In this document: piece by piece, positions 1 through 5,562 of the stretch
How positions within the stretch are numbered: position 1 is the first letter of the stretch
Layout: the number at the start of each line of letters is the position of its first letter
Assembly: GCA_021821705.1 (NCBI GenBank)
Contig: JAKACE010000051.1
Coordinates: forward strand, 1 to 8,771
Origin: Actinomycetes bacterium
Lineage (GTDB): Bacteria; Actinomycetota; Acidimicrobiia; Acidimicrobiales; Palsa-688
Direction: 5' to 3'
Length of the DNA stretch: 8,771 nucleotides
Program-made: the position numbers and the translations under genes
Notes under the pieces: generated by a model
Database searches by the model: none
Told to the model about the DNA's origin: nothing
What the model saw: only the letters and a program-made list of their open reading frames with translations

Positions 1-1
1 C

Positions 2-328
2 ATCCTGGCCAAGCAGGGTGCGACCCTGAACTGGGAGCGCTACAAGGACACCAAGGCCTGGGCGCTGGTGCAGGAAGCGGGCAGGACGCCTCTGTCCGAC
101 GGCGCCAAGCTCGACAGCATCTACAGCCAGCTCGAGACCCGGTTCCTGCAGAGCCTGCCGCAGATCCCCCTGTGGTACAACGGCGCCTGGTTCCAGGCTC
201 AGAGCTCGGTGTGGGCCGGCTACCCCTCCGCTCTCAACAAGAACGACCAGTACACCCCCGTGATGTGGGGCGGCTGGCTCGGCAACATGACCACGGTCTA
301 CGCCCTGGCCCAGATCCAGCGGGCCTAA
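2..328 (+). CDS. ABC transporter substrate-binding protein, family 5 (Opp/Dpp type), C-terminal part
   Basis: This is the last 108 residues of an open reading frame that enters from the left edge and ends with TAA at 326-328. The segment 'QIPLWYNGAWFQ' followed by a 'WGGWLGN' stretch and a short hydrophobic end is typical of the C-terminal lobe of family 5 extracellular solute-binding proteins, which in Gram-positives are lipoproteins that hand peptides or oligosaccharides to the membrane permeases. The identification is supported by the two permease genes and two ATPase genes directly downstream on the same strand. The ligand pocket and lipobox lie outside the window, so the substrate cannot be inferred; the aromatic-rich end (W, Y, F) would suit either peptide or sugar ligands. 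A 171-nt spacer with a strong hairpin separates it from the permease gene, unlike the overlapping genes that follow. Confidence 0.85.
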   Translation: MLAKQGATLNWERYKDTKAWALVQEAGRTPLSDGAKLDSIYSQLETRFLQSLPQIPLWYNGAWFQAQSSVWAGYPSALNKNDQYTPVMWGGWLGNMTTVYALAQIQRA

Positions 329-499
329 AGCCCTGGCCTAACAGGCCGAAATAAGCCACGAGGGCTCGACCTCGGGCTGCAAGAATCGACCAACTATCCA
401 GTTGCGGCTGAGCCAGATGGCCCTCCCTCCCCGGACGGGAAGGGAGGGCCTCTGGCCGTCGTGACCGATCCCAAGCGAAGGGTTTGAGAGGGCACTCGG
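329..499 (+). other. 171-nt intergenic spacer between binding-protein and permease genes
   Basis: There is no convincing gene here. The spacer contains several inverted repeats: a small one just after the stop codon (GGCCT, 335-339, with AGGCC, 343-347), another at 359-374 (CGAGG/CCTCG), and the strong hairpin at 419-450 listed separately. I see no clear -35/-10 pair ahead of the permease gene, so read-through from the binding-protein promoter is the simplest way to express the downstream genes. A Shine-Dalgarno sequence (GAGAGG, 486-491) lies near its right edge. Confidence 0.6.
419..450 (+). terminator. GC-rich hairpin, probable attenuating terminator or mRNA-stabilising stem
   Basis: A perfect 10-bp inverted repeat, GGCCCTCCCT (419-428) with AGGGAGGGCC (441-450), can be extended after one C/A mismatch by three more G-C pairs (430-432 with 437-439), leaving a GGAC tetraloop. 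No run of T follows, so it is not a classical intrinsic terminator, although U-tract-less hairpins are reported in actinobacteria. Lying between the binding protein and its permeases, such stems often protect the upstream message and reduce read-through, giving more binding protein than membrane components. That role here is inferred from position and structure. Confidence 0.6.
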
Positions 500-1492
500 G
501 TGAGGCGCTATTTCTTCAAGAAGATCGTGACCTACATCGTCACTTTCTTCGTGGCTACGACGATCGACTGGGCCATACCGCACCTGATGCCCGGCAACCC
601 CGTCGAGATTTACCTTGGCAGGTTCAATATCTCTTCGAACACCCAGTACCTGGCGTTGCAGAAGACGATCTCCGAAGCCTTCGGTGTGAACGTGCCGTTG
701 TGGAGGCAGTACCTGGACTTCTGGAACGGCGTCCTGCACTGGAACTTCGGCGTCAGCTTCTACGCCACAGCCCCCGTGACCCATGTCATCGCCCAGGCTG
801 TCCCGTACACCTTGGCCCTTCTCATCCCGGCCATCGTGCTCAGCTACGTTCTGGGCAACCGCATCGGGGCCATGGCCGCACGGCGCAAGGTGCTGGACAA
901 CGTGGTGCTGCCCATCGGTTACCTCTTCCAGGCTGCCCCCTTCGCCTGGCTGGCACTGGCGCTGTCGTACTTCCTGGCGGTGCGCCTGCGCTGGTTCCCG
1001 CCCTCGCTCGGGTCCGACCCCGGCATCGGCGTCGGGTGGAACTGGGCGTTCATCTGGAGCGCCATACGGCACTGGTTCCTGCCGTTCCTCAGCGTGTTCC
1101 TGGTCAGCTTCGGCGGGTGGGCGATCGGCATGCGCAACCTGGTCATCTACGAGCTCGAGACGGACTATGCGCGCTACCTGCGCTCGCTCGGTGCCTCCCA
1201 GCGCCTGGTACGGCGCTACGCTTACCGCAATGCGGTCCTACCGCAACTCTCCGGCTTGGCCCTGGCGCTGGGCGTGGTCGTGGGTGGCAATATCGTGACC
1301 GAGGTCGTCTTCCAGTACCCGGGCCTCGGCCACCTGATCTTCCTGGCCATCAGCGACGAGGACTTCTTCCTCCTCCAGGGCATCTTCCTGTTCATCATCA
1401 TCGGGGTCCTGGTGGCCAACTTCATCATCGACATCGCCTACGTGCTGATCGACCCCCGCACCAGGCTGAGCATGACCGGAGCGACGGCATGA
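500..1492 (+). CDS. ABC transporter permease, DppB/OppB-like (first membrane subunit)
   Basis: This 330-residue protein is an inner-membrane subunit of a binding-protein-dependent importer of the Opp/Dpp family, and its length is normal for DppB. The first membrane helix is near residues 9-27 with the usual 'MRRYFFKKIV' start. It is followed by an extracytoplasmic loop with 'MPGNP' (30-34) and further helices near 102-124, 135-160, 190-211, 250-270 and 291-316. The cytoplasmic EAA loop that docks on the ATPases is at 219-247 (ETDYARYLRSLGAS, then RNAVLP), with the conserved glycine at 231. The family motif 'FQYPGLG' is at 271-277 and 'DPR' at 318-320. The GTG start is chosen because GAGAGG (486-491) lies 8 nt upstream and the N-terminus matches the family. 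The stop overlaps the next start (ATGA, 1489-1492). The longer frame overlapping it (from 484) is a non-coding extension of the next gene's frame. Confidence 0.93.
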   Translation: MRRYFFKKIVTYIVTFFVATTIDWAIPHLMPGNPVEIYLGRFNISSNTQYLALQKTISEAFGVNVPLWRQYLDFWNGVLHWNFGVSFYATAPVTHVIAQAVPYTLALLIPAIVLSYVLGNRIGAMAARRKVLDNVVLPIGYLFQAAPFAWLALALSYFLAVRLRWFPPSLGSDPGIGVGWNWAFIWSAIRHWFLPFLSVFLVSFGGWAIGMRNLVIYELETDYARYLRSLGASQRLVRRYAYRNAVLPQLSGLALALGVVVGGNIVTEVVFQYPGLGHLIFLAISDEDFFLLQGIFLFIIIGVLVANFIIDIAYVLIDPRTRLSMTGATA

Positions 1493-2481
1493 GCGTCAAC
1501 ACCGAACCCACCGGCCCCGAAGTACCGGTGGTCGCCGGGCCCGCCGGCGAAGCCCAGGCGCCGGCACCGCCCGCCGAGGTGGGCGTGGTACGCCCGGCCC
1601 CGGGCGGCGGCAGCGTCGCCTCGGTCATGCAGACCAGGCGCCGCTGGGAGTTCATCTACTTCGCGGTGCGCAACAAGAAGCTCATGATCGGCCTGGGCGT
1701 CGAGGCGGTCTTCGTCTTCATCGCCATCTTCGGACCAGCCATCGCCCCCTACGCGAGCAGCAAGACCTTCGGGCCGGGACTGCACCCCTCCCTCAACCAC
1801 CCGTTCGGCACCACGTACCCCTTTGGCCAGGACGTCTTTTCCCAGTGGTTGGGCGGGGTGCGCGACAGCTACCTGGTGGGCGTGCTCGGGGCGGTGTCCG
1901 CCGGCGTCATCGGACTGGCCGTCGGCTTCGCGGCCGGCTGGCGGGGCGGCTGGCTCGACGAGCTGCTCCAGTTGCTGACCAACGTTGTGGTGTGCCTGCC
2001 CCAGCTGGTCCTGCTGATCGTCATCACGGCCTACCAGACCAACCGCAGCGCTCTGTTCGAGGGCGTCTTCATCGGCGTGACCGGCTGGCCGTGGGTAGCC
2101 AGGGCCGTGCGGGCTCAGACTTTCACCCTGAAGGCGCGGGACTTCGTCGACCTGGCCCGGCTGTCGGGCCGGCGGGCGACGAGCATCGTCCTGAAGGACA
2201 TCGCCCCCAATATGGCCTCGTACATCTTCTTGGTGTTCGTGTTGCTGTTTGCCAGCTCGATGCTGGTGGCGGTCAACTTCGACTTCCTGGGCCTCGGGCC
2301 TACGGGCACCATGTCCATCGGCGACATGATGAACCTCGCCAACCAGTGGAGCGCTTTGCAGTTGCACGTGTGGTGGTGGTTCCTGCCGCCCGGTGCGGCC
2401 ATGACCCTGATGGTCGTGGCACTGTTGATAACCAACGTTGGCCTCGACGAGGTCTTCAACCCCAAGCTGAGGCAGCAGTGA
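1489..2481 (+). CDS. ABC transporter permease, DppC/OppC-like (second membrane subunit)
   Basis: This 330-residue permease pairs with the upstream DppB-like subunit to form the membrane channel. The ATG at 1489 is preferred because it gives an ATGA overlap with the previous stop, has GGAG at 1478-1481, and starts a family-length protein. The first 45 or so residues are a Pro/Ala/Gly/Val-rich hydrophilic extension, longer than in typical DppC. Then comes a helix at about 66-88 and the family segment 'HPFGTTYPFGQDVFSQWLGG' (104-123). More helices lie near 127-150, 160-181, 243-265 and 295-317. The EAA-type loop is at 217-241 (RDFVDLARLSGRR, then DIAPN). The end 'GLDEVFNPKLR' (318-328) is typical of this permease class and of some members tied to oligosaccharide uptake. 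Membership in the family is secure; the substrate is not. Confidence 0.92.
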   Translation: MSVNTEPTGPEVPVVAGPAGEAQAPAPPAEVGVVRPAPGGGSVASVMQTRRRWEFIYFAVRNKKLMIGLGVEAVFVFIAIFGPAIAPYASSKTFGPGLHPSLNHPFGTTYPFGQDVFSQWLGGVRDSYLVGVLGAVSAGVIGLAVGFAAGWRGGWLDELLQLLTNVVVCLPQLVLLIVITAYQTNRSALFEGVFIGVTGWPWVARAVRAQTFTLKARDFVDLARLSGRRATSIVLKDIAPNMASYIFLVFVLLFASSMLVAVNFDFLGLGPTGTMSIGDMMNLANQWSALQLHVWWWFLPPGAAMTLMVVALLITNVGLDEVFNPKLRQQ

Positions 2482-3479
2482 GCGTCAAGATAGACAACCT
2501 CCAGATCTACTACACGACCCTGCGGGGGGAGGTCAAGGCCGTCGACGGGGTGACTTTCTCTATCGGCGACGGCGAGATCATGGGCCTGGCGGGCGAGTCG
2601 GGCTGTGGCAAGTCGACGCTCGGTAATGGCCTCATATATCTCGAAGGCCGTATGCGCCACGCCGGTGGCCACGTGACCCTCGACGGCAAGGAGTTGCCGA
2701 TCGGTGACGCCAAGGCCATGGAGCAGCACCGGCTGCGCTCGGTGTCGATCATCCCCCAGTACGCCATGAGCGCCCTCAACCCCACTCGCAAGATCGGTCG
2801 GATGACTGCTGACCTGCTGAAGTCGCGAGGTGTCGACTACAAGTCGGTGCTCGAGGAGTTCCGGCGCCGGGTCGCACTGGTCGGCCTGCCCGCCGACGTC
2901 TTGGAGCGCTACCCCTTCGAGCTGTCGGGCGGTATGCGTCAGCGGGCCACCATGGTCATATCGACGCTGCTCAACCCTTCGCTGCTGATCGGAGACGAGG
3001 TCACCTCGGCCCTCGACGTATCAACGCAACGGGCGGTGGGGGAGATGTTCATGGAGTTCCGGGACCGGGGTTACGTGAAGAGCACCATCGTCATCACTCA
3101 CGACCTGTCGATCCTGGCCCAGATCGCCGACACCATCCTCATCATGTACGCCGGGAAGCTGGCCGAGAAGGCCGATGCCCAGACCATCGTCAACAACCCG
3201 CTGCACCCTTATACCCAGCAGCTGCTGGCGTCGCTGCCCGAGGTCGGCCTGCGCTACGACGAGGCGCCCCTGGTAGGCATCCCGGGCCGGCCACCGTCGC
3301 TGCTCGACCCGCCCAAGGGTTGCCGCTTCCGGGACCGCTGCCCGGTCGCCTTCGAGCAGTGCACAGCCGAGCCGCCCTTCGTCGAGCTCCACCCGGGCCA
3401 CCAGGTGGCGTGCTGGAAGGCCATACAGGACGCCCAGTCGTTCAACGAGGAGCCGGCGGCGCAGGGGGCAGGCCGATGA
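2478..3479 (+). CDS. ABC transporter ATP-binding protein, DppD/OppD-like, with four-Cys C-terminal motif
   Basis: This 333-residue cytoplasmic ATPase powers the importer as a heterodimer with the next gene product. Walker A is GESGCGKST (39-47), the Q-loop glutamine is Q94, the signature LSGGMRQR starts at 149, Walker B ends at D173-E174, and the switch histidine is H208 (ITHDLS). After 'PLHPYTQQLLASLP' the Opp/Dpp C-terminal domain carries cysteines at 282, 288, 295 and 312 in the arrangement 'CRFRDRCP...C...C'. In characterised DppD proteins these bind a [4Fe-4S] cluster. The GTG start at 2478 gives a GTGA overlap with the previous stop and has GAGG at 2469-2472; a frame-compatible upstream extension back to 1845 runs inside the permease gene and is a shadow. 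Oddity: the residue after the Walker B glutamate is valine (GDEVTSALD), where most ABC ATPases have proline. Confidence 0.93.
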   Translation: MSVKIDNLQIYYTTLRGEVKAVDGVTFSIGDGEIMGLAGESGCGKSTLGNGLIYLEGRMRHAGGHVTLDGKELPIGDAKAMEQHRLRSVSIIPQYAMSALNPTRKIGRMTADLLKSRGVDYKSVLEEFRRRVALVGLPADVLERYPFELSGGMRQRATMVISTLLNPSLLIGDEVTSALDVSTQRAVGEMFMEFRDRGYVKSTIVITHDLSILAQIADTILIMYAGKLAEKADAQTIVNNPLHPYTQQLLASLPEVGLRYDEAPLVGIPGRPPSLLDPPKGCRFRDRCPVAFEQCTAEPPFVELHPGHQVACWKAIQDAQSFNEEPAAQGAGR

Positions 3480-4573
3480 GCATGCTCGAGATCGACAAGG
3501 TGTCCAAGGTCTACAAGACCGGGACGTTCGGCGGCGACGTGATGCTCGCCCTGCGTGGGGTCAGTTTTGACATCGGCCAGGGTGAGGTGGTCTCGCTCAT
3601 CGGCCAGAGCGGCAGCGGCAAGTCGACGCTGGGCAAGATCCTGCTCCGCCTGCTCGAGCCGTCAGGCGGCGTGGTCCGCTTCGACGGTCGTGACATAACC
3701 AGCTGGAGCAAGCACCAGCGACGTGACTATTACCGCTATGTGCAGGGTGTGTTCCAGGACCCGTTCAGCTCCTACAACCCGCTCTACAAGGCGGACCGTG
3801 TCTTCGAGATGGTGCGTGGCGTCTACTACCCCTCGTCGAGCCGTGCCGAGTGGGAGGCCAAGCTGGAGGACGCGCTCGAGTCGGTGTCGCTCAACCCGGC
3901 CGATGTCCTCAACAAGTTCCCCCACCAGCTCTCGGGGGGCCAGCAACAGCGCCTCCTCATCGCCCGGGCGCTCCTGCTCGAGGTCAAGCTGCTCATCGCC
4001 GACGAGATCATCAGCATGCTGGACGCCTCGACCCGTGTCGACGTGCTCAACCTGCTCGTCGACCTGAAGAAGAAGGGCCTAGGTGTGCTGTTCATCACCC
4101 ACGACCTCTCCCTCGGCAACTACATAAGCGACCGCACTGTGATCCTGCGCTATGGGGCGACAGTCGAGATGGGCGAGACCCACAAGGTGTTCGGCAACCC
4201 CCAGCACCCCTATACCAAGAGCCTGCTCACCGCCGTGCCCCAGCTGCACAAGAAGTGGGAGTCCAACGGCGCGCTGGTAACCACCGGCCCGCTGGCGCGC
4301 TCGGGGGCTACGGCCCAGTTCGAGGCCGACCCGATCCTGGCAGAGGCCGACGCTGATCCTCGCCGTTACTCCAGGAGCGCCATCCACCCCCGCCAGCAGG
4401 CCAGGGCCGAGGCGTCCGACGGACCGAAGCTCTCGCTCATGGACCGGCGCGACGTCCCCTGGCACCAGCGCTTCGGAGTGCGTGGCCCGGACTACGCGGC
4501 GGTGATTGCGGCCAACCCCCCGCCCGTGATGGTGGAGTGCGAGCCTGGGCACTTCGTGGCCCAGAGCGCCTGA
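3476..4573 (+). CDS. ABC transporter ATP-binding protein, DppF/OppF-like, with atypical C-terminal tail
   Basis: This 365-residue protein is the second ATPase of the importer. Walker A is GQSGSGKST (43-51), the Q-loop glutamine is Q94 (FQDPFSSYNP), the signature LSGGQQQR starts at 152, Walker B ends at D176-E177 and the switch histidine is H209. The D-loop context is DEIISMLDAS, so the usual proline after the catalytic glutamate is replaced by isoleucine. After 'GNPQHPYTKSLLTAVPQLHKKW' the tail runs about 110 residues with no CxxxxxC cluster. It contains 'DRRDVPWHQRFG' and ends 'EPGHFVAQSA', retaining only one cysteine just before 'EPGHF'. The ATG start gives an ATGA overlap with the previous stop and has AGGGGG at 3463-3468; ATG 3482 is an in-frame alternative two codons later. 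The stop is followed by a shared terminator. Confidence 0.92.
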   Translation: MSMLEIDKVSKVYKTGTFGGDVMLALRGVSFDIGQGEVVSLIGQSGSGKSTLGKILLRLLEPSGGVVRFDGRDITSWSKHQRRDYYRYVQGVFQDPFSSYNPLYKADRVFEMVRGVYYPSSSRAEWEAKLEDALESVSLNPADVLNKFPHQLSGGQQQRLLIARALLLEVKLLIADEIISMLDASTRVDVLNLLVDLKKKGLGVLFITHDLSLGNYISDRTVILRYGATVEMGETHKVFGNPQHPYTKSLLTAVPQLHKKWESNGALVTTGPLARSGATAQFEADPILAEADADPRRYSRSAIHPRQQARAEASDGPKLSLMDRRDVPWHQRFGVRGPDYAAVIAANPPPVMVECEPGHFVAQSA

Positions 4574-4592
4574 AACACCAACGAGCCCTGAC

Positions 4593-4641
4593 TAGCTCTG
4601 GCGGCGGGGATCGCCCCGCCCGCTCCCGCTGCCAGAGGCTA
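4593..4641. terminator. Compound inverted repeat between converging genes, probable bidirectional terminator
   Basis: The outer stem pairs TAGCTCTGGC (4593-4602) with GCCAGAGGCTA (4631-4641), with a single bulged G at 4638. Inside it a perfect 7-bp stem GGCGGGG/CCCCGCC (4603-4609 with 4614-4620) closes an ATCG loop, and 4621-4630 forms a side bulge. It lies 20 nt after the stop of the second ATPase gene, and its right end includes the stop codon of the minus-strand lipoprotein gene (4639-4641). Neither side has a T run, so termination efficiency is uncertain. The position between two converging transcription units makes a shared terminator the best reading. Confidence 0.6.
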
Positions 4642-5496
4642 GGTCGCGCCTAGGAGCTTGGTAGCCACAGGAAGGCTGTAGGGGTTTTGACGGACCCCCG
4701 ACGGGCAGTCGATGGTGACGGTGCCGTTGACGCTGAAGTCCTGGTTGTGGCTCTTGGCCCTGGTCGGCAGGTACGCCCGGTACTCCTGTTGGCTGGCGTA
4801 CCAGTAAAAGGGCGGCTTCAGGTCCACGAAGCCGGGAGGGAAGAAGGTCGTGAGCTGGGTGCCCTCCGGGTTGACGGCGACCTGGCCGGCTACCGGGGTG
4901 TTGTCGGTGTAAGTCGACGCCGATATGGCCCAGCCGCTCGGCTCCCAGCCGGCTCCCCGGTCCTCGACCTGCAGGTCGATCGCCCTGGTGGGGGCGCCTG
5001 CGTCACTACGGTGGCGGTACAACCAGATCGTCCAGGAGTAGTAGACGCCCTCGGTCGGCGGTGACAGGCGCTTGGCAAAGCGGTACTCGACACCGAGGCC
5101 GCCGCGAGTCGGGATGACCGACACCGAGATCATGGCCGGCACGCTGTCGACACGCGGGTCGCCCTGGACAGTTGGGACGTGCTGGGGTTGGGAGCACGTG
5201 TCCCCGGCCGTAGCGGCGATCGTCGGGACCGTGCCGAGCGTGCTGCCGGCCCGGGCGCCGGCACTGGTGCCGCTCGGGCCGGTCCCACTGCCTGCGTGAC
5301 CGATCTGAGTGGTGCCCGCGACGGTACCGCCGGCAGCCAGGAGAGTCGACTGGGTGGTCGTAGCCGGTGCCCCGGACTTGGCGGCACCGGCACCGCCCCC
5401 GCACGCGGCACTCGAAAGCGCCACCGCCACCAAGCCGACCGGCCAGAGCTTGCGTCTCAGCAGTGGCCCCGCAGCGGGGGCGTTCCAACGGCTCAA
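4639..5496 (-). CDS. Predicted lipoprotein of unknown function
   Basis: I do not recognise the family of this 285-residue protein. The N-terminus has positive charges (RRK, 14-16), a hydrophobic core (17-28) and 'LSSAAC' with Cys32, a permissive lipobox; cleavage there would leave an 'ACGGG' start typical of exported lipoproteins. Residues 33-98 are a low-complexity Ala/Gly/Thr/Ser linker. The folded part (about 99-285) is rich in aromatic and beta-prone residues (VYYSWTIWLYRHR, 151-163; PPFYWYASQQEYRAY, 228-242). It has just two cysteines, C101 and C264, near its two ends, suggesting a disulfide that closes the domain. The TTG start is chosen because the minus strand has GAGGGGG (5502-5508) a few nucleotides upstream and no better start precedes the signal sequence. 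It follows uvrB by 66 nt, with its own possible -10 element. An extracytoplasmic beta-sandwich is plausible but is inference. Confidence 0.7.
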   Translation of the reverse strand: MSRWNAPAAGPLLRRKLWPVGLVAVALSSAACGGGAGAAKSGAPATTTQSTLLAAGGTVAGTTQIGHAGSGTGPSGTSAGARAGSTLGTVPTIAATAGDTCSQPQHVPTVQGDPRVDSVPAMISVSVIPTRGGLGVEYRFAKRLSPPTEGVYYSWTIWLYRHRSDAGAPTRAIDLQVEDRGAGWEPSGWAISASTYTDNTPVAGQVAVNPEGTQLTTFFPPGFVDLKPPFYWYASQQEYRAYLPTRAKSHNQDFSVNGTVTIDCPSGVRQNPYSLPVATKLLGAT

Positions 5497-5501
5497 TCCA
5501 G

Positions 5502-5508
5502 CCCCCTC
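5502..5508 (-). promoter_or_regulatory. Shine-Dalgarno sequence that supports a TTG start
   Basis: On the minus strand GAGGGGG lies five nucleotides before the TTG at 5496-5494. It is the only strong ribosome binding site near the signal peptide and fixes the unusual start codon of the lipoprotein gene. Confidence 0.55.
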
Positions 5509-5529
5509 AGCCAGGCTCCACGAAACCCG

Positions 5530-5535
5530 ATTGTA
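5530..5535 (-). promoter_or_regulatory. Candidate -10 element (TACAAT) for the lipoprotein gene
   Basis: The minus strand reads GGTACAAT here, five of six matches to TATAAT and a full match to the actinobacterial TANNNT pattern. Transcription would begin near 5523, leaving a leader of about 27 nt that includes the ribosome binding site. I see no good -35 element at the usual spacing. The uvrB-lipoprotein gap would therefore hold a promoter, although co-transcription with uvrB is also possible. Confidence 0.4.
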
Positions 5536-5562
5536 CCGGCCGCCGGCCGTTCCGGGCCCCCG

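Noticed and set aside
338..1072. 244-codon minus-strand frame across the spacer and the DppB-like gene
   Set aside because: The sense strand encodes a clear permease, and the antisense product shows no domain.
484..1488. Upstream in-frame extension of the DppC-like gene
   Set aside because: It runs through the DppB-like gene in another frame with Arg/Pro/His-rich translation. The ATGA junction at 1489 is a better start.
1438..2367. 309-codon minus-strand frame opposite the DppC-like gene
   Set aside because: Its product is rich in His, Gln, Gly and Arg with no hydrophobic core or motif, which is typical of a shadow frame.
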